Below are positions 5,426 to 6,225 of a stretch of 6,225 nucleotides of DNA, one piece after another; position 1 is the stretch's first letter, and each line of letters begins with the position of its first letter. The notes below the pieces were generated by a model that was not told the DNA's origin, did no database searches, and saw only the letters and a program-made list of their open reading frames with translations. Source of the stretch: Deinococcales bacterium (GTDB taxonomy: Bacteria > Deinococcota > Deinococci > Deinococcales > Deinococcaceae); NCBI GenBank assembly GCA_014378225.1, contig JACMOA010000218.1, forward strand, positions 1 to 6,225, written 5' to 3'. The position numbers and the translations under genes are program-made.

Positions 5426-5473
5426 GTTTTCAGTAAAAGACGTGGGACGTTCTAATGGACCCTCGAGAACCGA
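5426..5473 (+). repeat. dispersed 48-bp intergenic repeat, copy B (upstream of fabF)
   Basis: This copy matches the reverse complement of 3246-3293 at 44 of 48 positions, with all differences inside the five-base core. It lies just after the acpP terminator and ends 54 bases before the fabF start. The left flank (5409-5425) has related AGTTCTCAGT and ATCAGT repeats. TCTAAT within it could act as a -10 box for fabF, but no good -35 supports this. Confidence 0.9.
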
Positions 5474-5479
5474 AAACCA

Positions 5480-5503
5480 AACTCACCACCCATAACTCAC
5501 CAC
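5480..5503. repeat. direct repeat AACTCACCAC x2 in the fabF leader
   Basis: AACTCACCAC occurs at 5480-5489 and 5494-5503, a 14-base period, followed by a related CTCACAACCC. The stretch is C/A-rich and nearly free of G, as is the fabD leader. Confidence 0.7.
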
Positions 5504-5527
5504 TCACAACCCTCCGAAGGAGACCCC

Positions 5528-6225
5528 ATGAACCGTGTCGTCATCACTGGACTCGGCCCCGTTACCCCCATCGGCATCGGCAAAGAGCCGTATCACCGCG
5601 CCCAGCTCGAGGGAAAAAACGGCATTTCTGTTATTACCAAATTCGATACTACGGGCGTGGCCTGCAAATTTGCGGGTCAGGTGCTCGAGGACCTTTCACT
5701 TTTTCTGGACAAGAAGGAAATGAAATACTGGGACCGCTTCGTGCAGTTAGCGGTGATTGGGGCAGACTTGGCGGTCAAAGATTCGGGCCTCTCGAGCGAG
5801 GAACTGAACAGTGAGCATGTGGGCGTGCTGATTGGCAGTGGAATTGGCGGCATCGAGAGCTGGGAAGCCCAATCTAACGTGCTTTATACCAAAGGTGCCA
5901 ACCGCATCAGCCCGTTTTTTGTACCGATGATGATTTGCAACATGGCGTCTGGCGCGGTCAGTATGCGTTTTGGCGCTCAGGGACCGTGCAGCACGGTGGT
6001 GACGGCTTGCGCTACTGGTACGGGGGCCATTGGCGATGCCTACCGCATTCTGCAACTGGGCGAGGCCAAGGTGATGATTGCCGGAGGAAGCGAGGCCGCC
6101 ATCACCGTGATGAGCATGGCTGGGTTTTCCAACATGAAGGCGCTGTCCTTCCGTAACGACTCGCCCCAGACGGCCTCGAGACCCTTTAACGCCTCGAGAG
6201 ATGGGTTTGTGCTGGGCGAAGGCGC
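5528..6225 (+). CDS. fabF: beta-ketoacyl-ACP synthase II, C-terminal part outside window
   Basis: FabF condenses malonyl-ACP with acyl-ACP in the elongation rounds of fatty acid synthesis. I translated the frame from the ATG at 5528 to the right edge: 232 residues of an expected 410 or so. It begins MNRVVITGLGPVTPIG, typical of the family, and carries the nucleophile Cys161 in TACATGTGAIGDAYR (160-174), close to Cys163 of E. coli FabF. Also visible are FDTTG, MKYWDRFVQLA (61-71), GVLIGSGIGG (97-106) and the SRPFNASRDGFVLGEG block near the cut. The two active-site histidines lie beyond the window. AAGGAG at 5517-5522, five bases before the ATG, supports the start. The acpP terminator and a repeat-filled gap of about 175 bases separate it from acpP, so it needs its own promoter or read-through. 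FabB is unlikely given the position after acpP. Confidence 0.96.
   Translation, partial: MNRVVITGLGPVTPIGIGKEPYHRAQLEGKNGISVITKFDTTGVACKFAGQVLEDLSLFLDKKEMKYWDRFVQLAVIGADLAVKDSGLSSEELNSEHVGVLIGSGIGGIESWEAQSNVLYTKGANRISPFFVPMMICNMASGAVSMRFGAQGPCSTVVTACATGTGAIGDAYRILQLGEAKVMIAGGSEAAITVMSMAGFSNMKALSFRNDSPQTASRPFNASRDGFVLGEG

Noticed and set aside
5747..6055. Minus-strand open frame opposite fabF
   Set aside because: It is antisense to the FabF active-site region and has no features of its own.

Overview
The window looks like chromosomal DNA from a bacterium of the Deinococcota (Deinococcus-Thermus phylum). FabH has the Deinococcus/Thermus style of sequence (GREVFKFAVR, IPHQANVRI, YGNTSAAS), LCP and YqeK genes lie together as in that phylum, and one gene appears almost leaderless with a TAnnnT box just before its start. 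This is inference from remembered family sequences; no rRNA is present and I cannot name the genus. Base composition is moderately GC-rich. The hexamer CTCGAG occurs about 47 times by hand count, where about 1.5 are expected.

Left part (1-1523, minus strand): two genes read leftward. yqeK encodes an HD-domain phosphohydrolase of the Ap4A-hydrolase type. Downstream of it is a LytR-CpsA-Psr (LCP) cell-wall ligase gene, cut by the left edge of the window. Positions 1524-2074 are a divergent intergenic region of about 550 bases with no convincing gene. It holds candidate promoters for both directions, several inverted repeats and a well-formed TTGACC-N4-GGTCAA operator-like site over the presumed fabH promoter.

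Right part (2075-6225, plus strand): a type II fatty acid synthesis cluster in the order fabH, fabD, fabG, acpP, fabF (fabF is cut by the right edge). FabD loads malonate onto the acyl carrier protein AcpP. FabH makes the first condensation, FabG reduces the 3-keto product and FabF performs the elongating condensations. All catalytic residues that fall inside the window are present. fabD and fabG are 15 bases apart; acpP has its own candidate extended -10 and a strong ribosome site, and is followed by a clear intrinsic terminator.

The most unusual content is non-coding. The fabH-fabD gap holds a 26-base tandem repeat array. A 48-base dispersed repeat occurs twice, in opposite orientation, once upstream of fabD and once upstream of fabF, each followed by a C/A-rich leader built from short direct repeats and ending in CCCCATG. 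CTCGAG is spread through genes and spacers alike, in all three reading frames. I found no mobile-element gene, CRISPR array, tRNA or rRNA, and no clearly new multi-gene system; the genes themselves are ordinary core genes.
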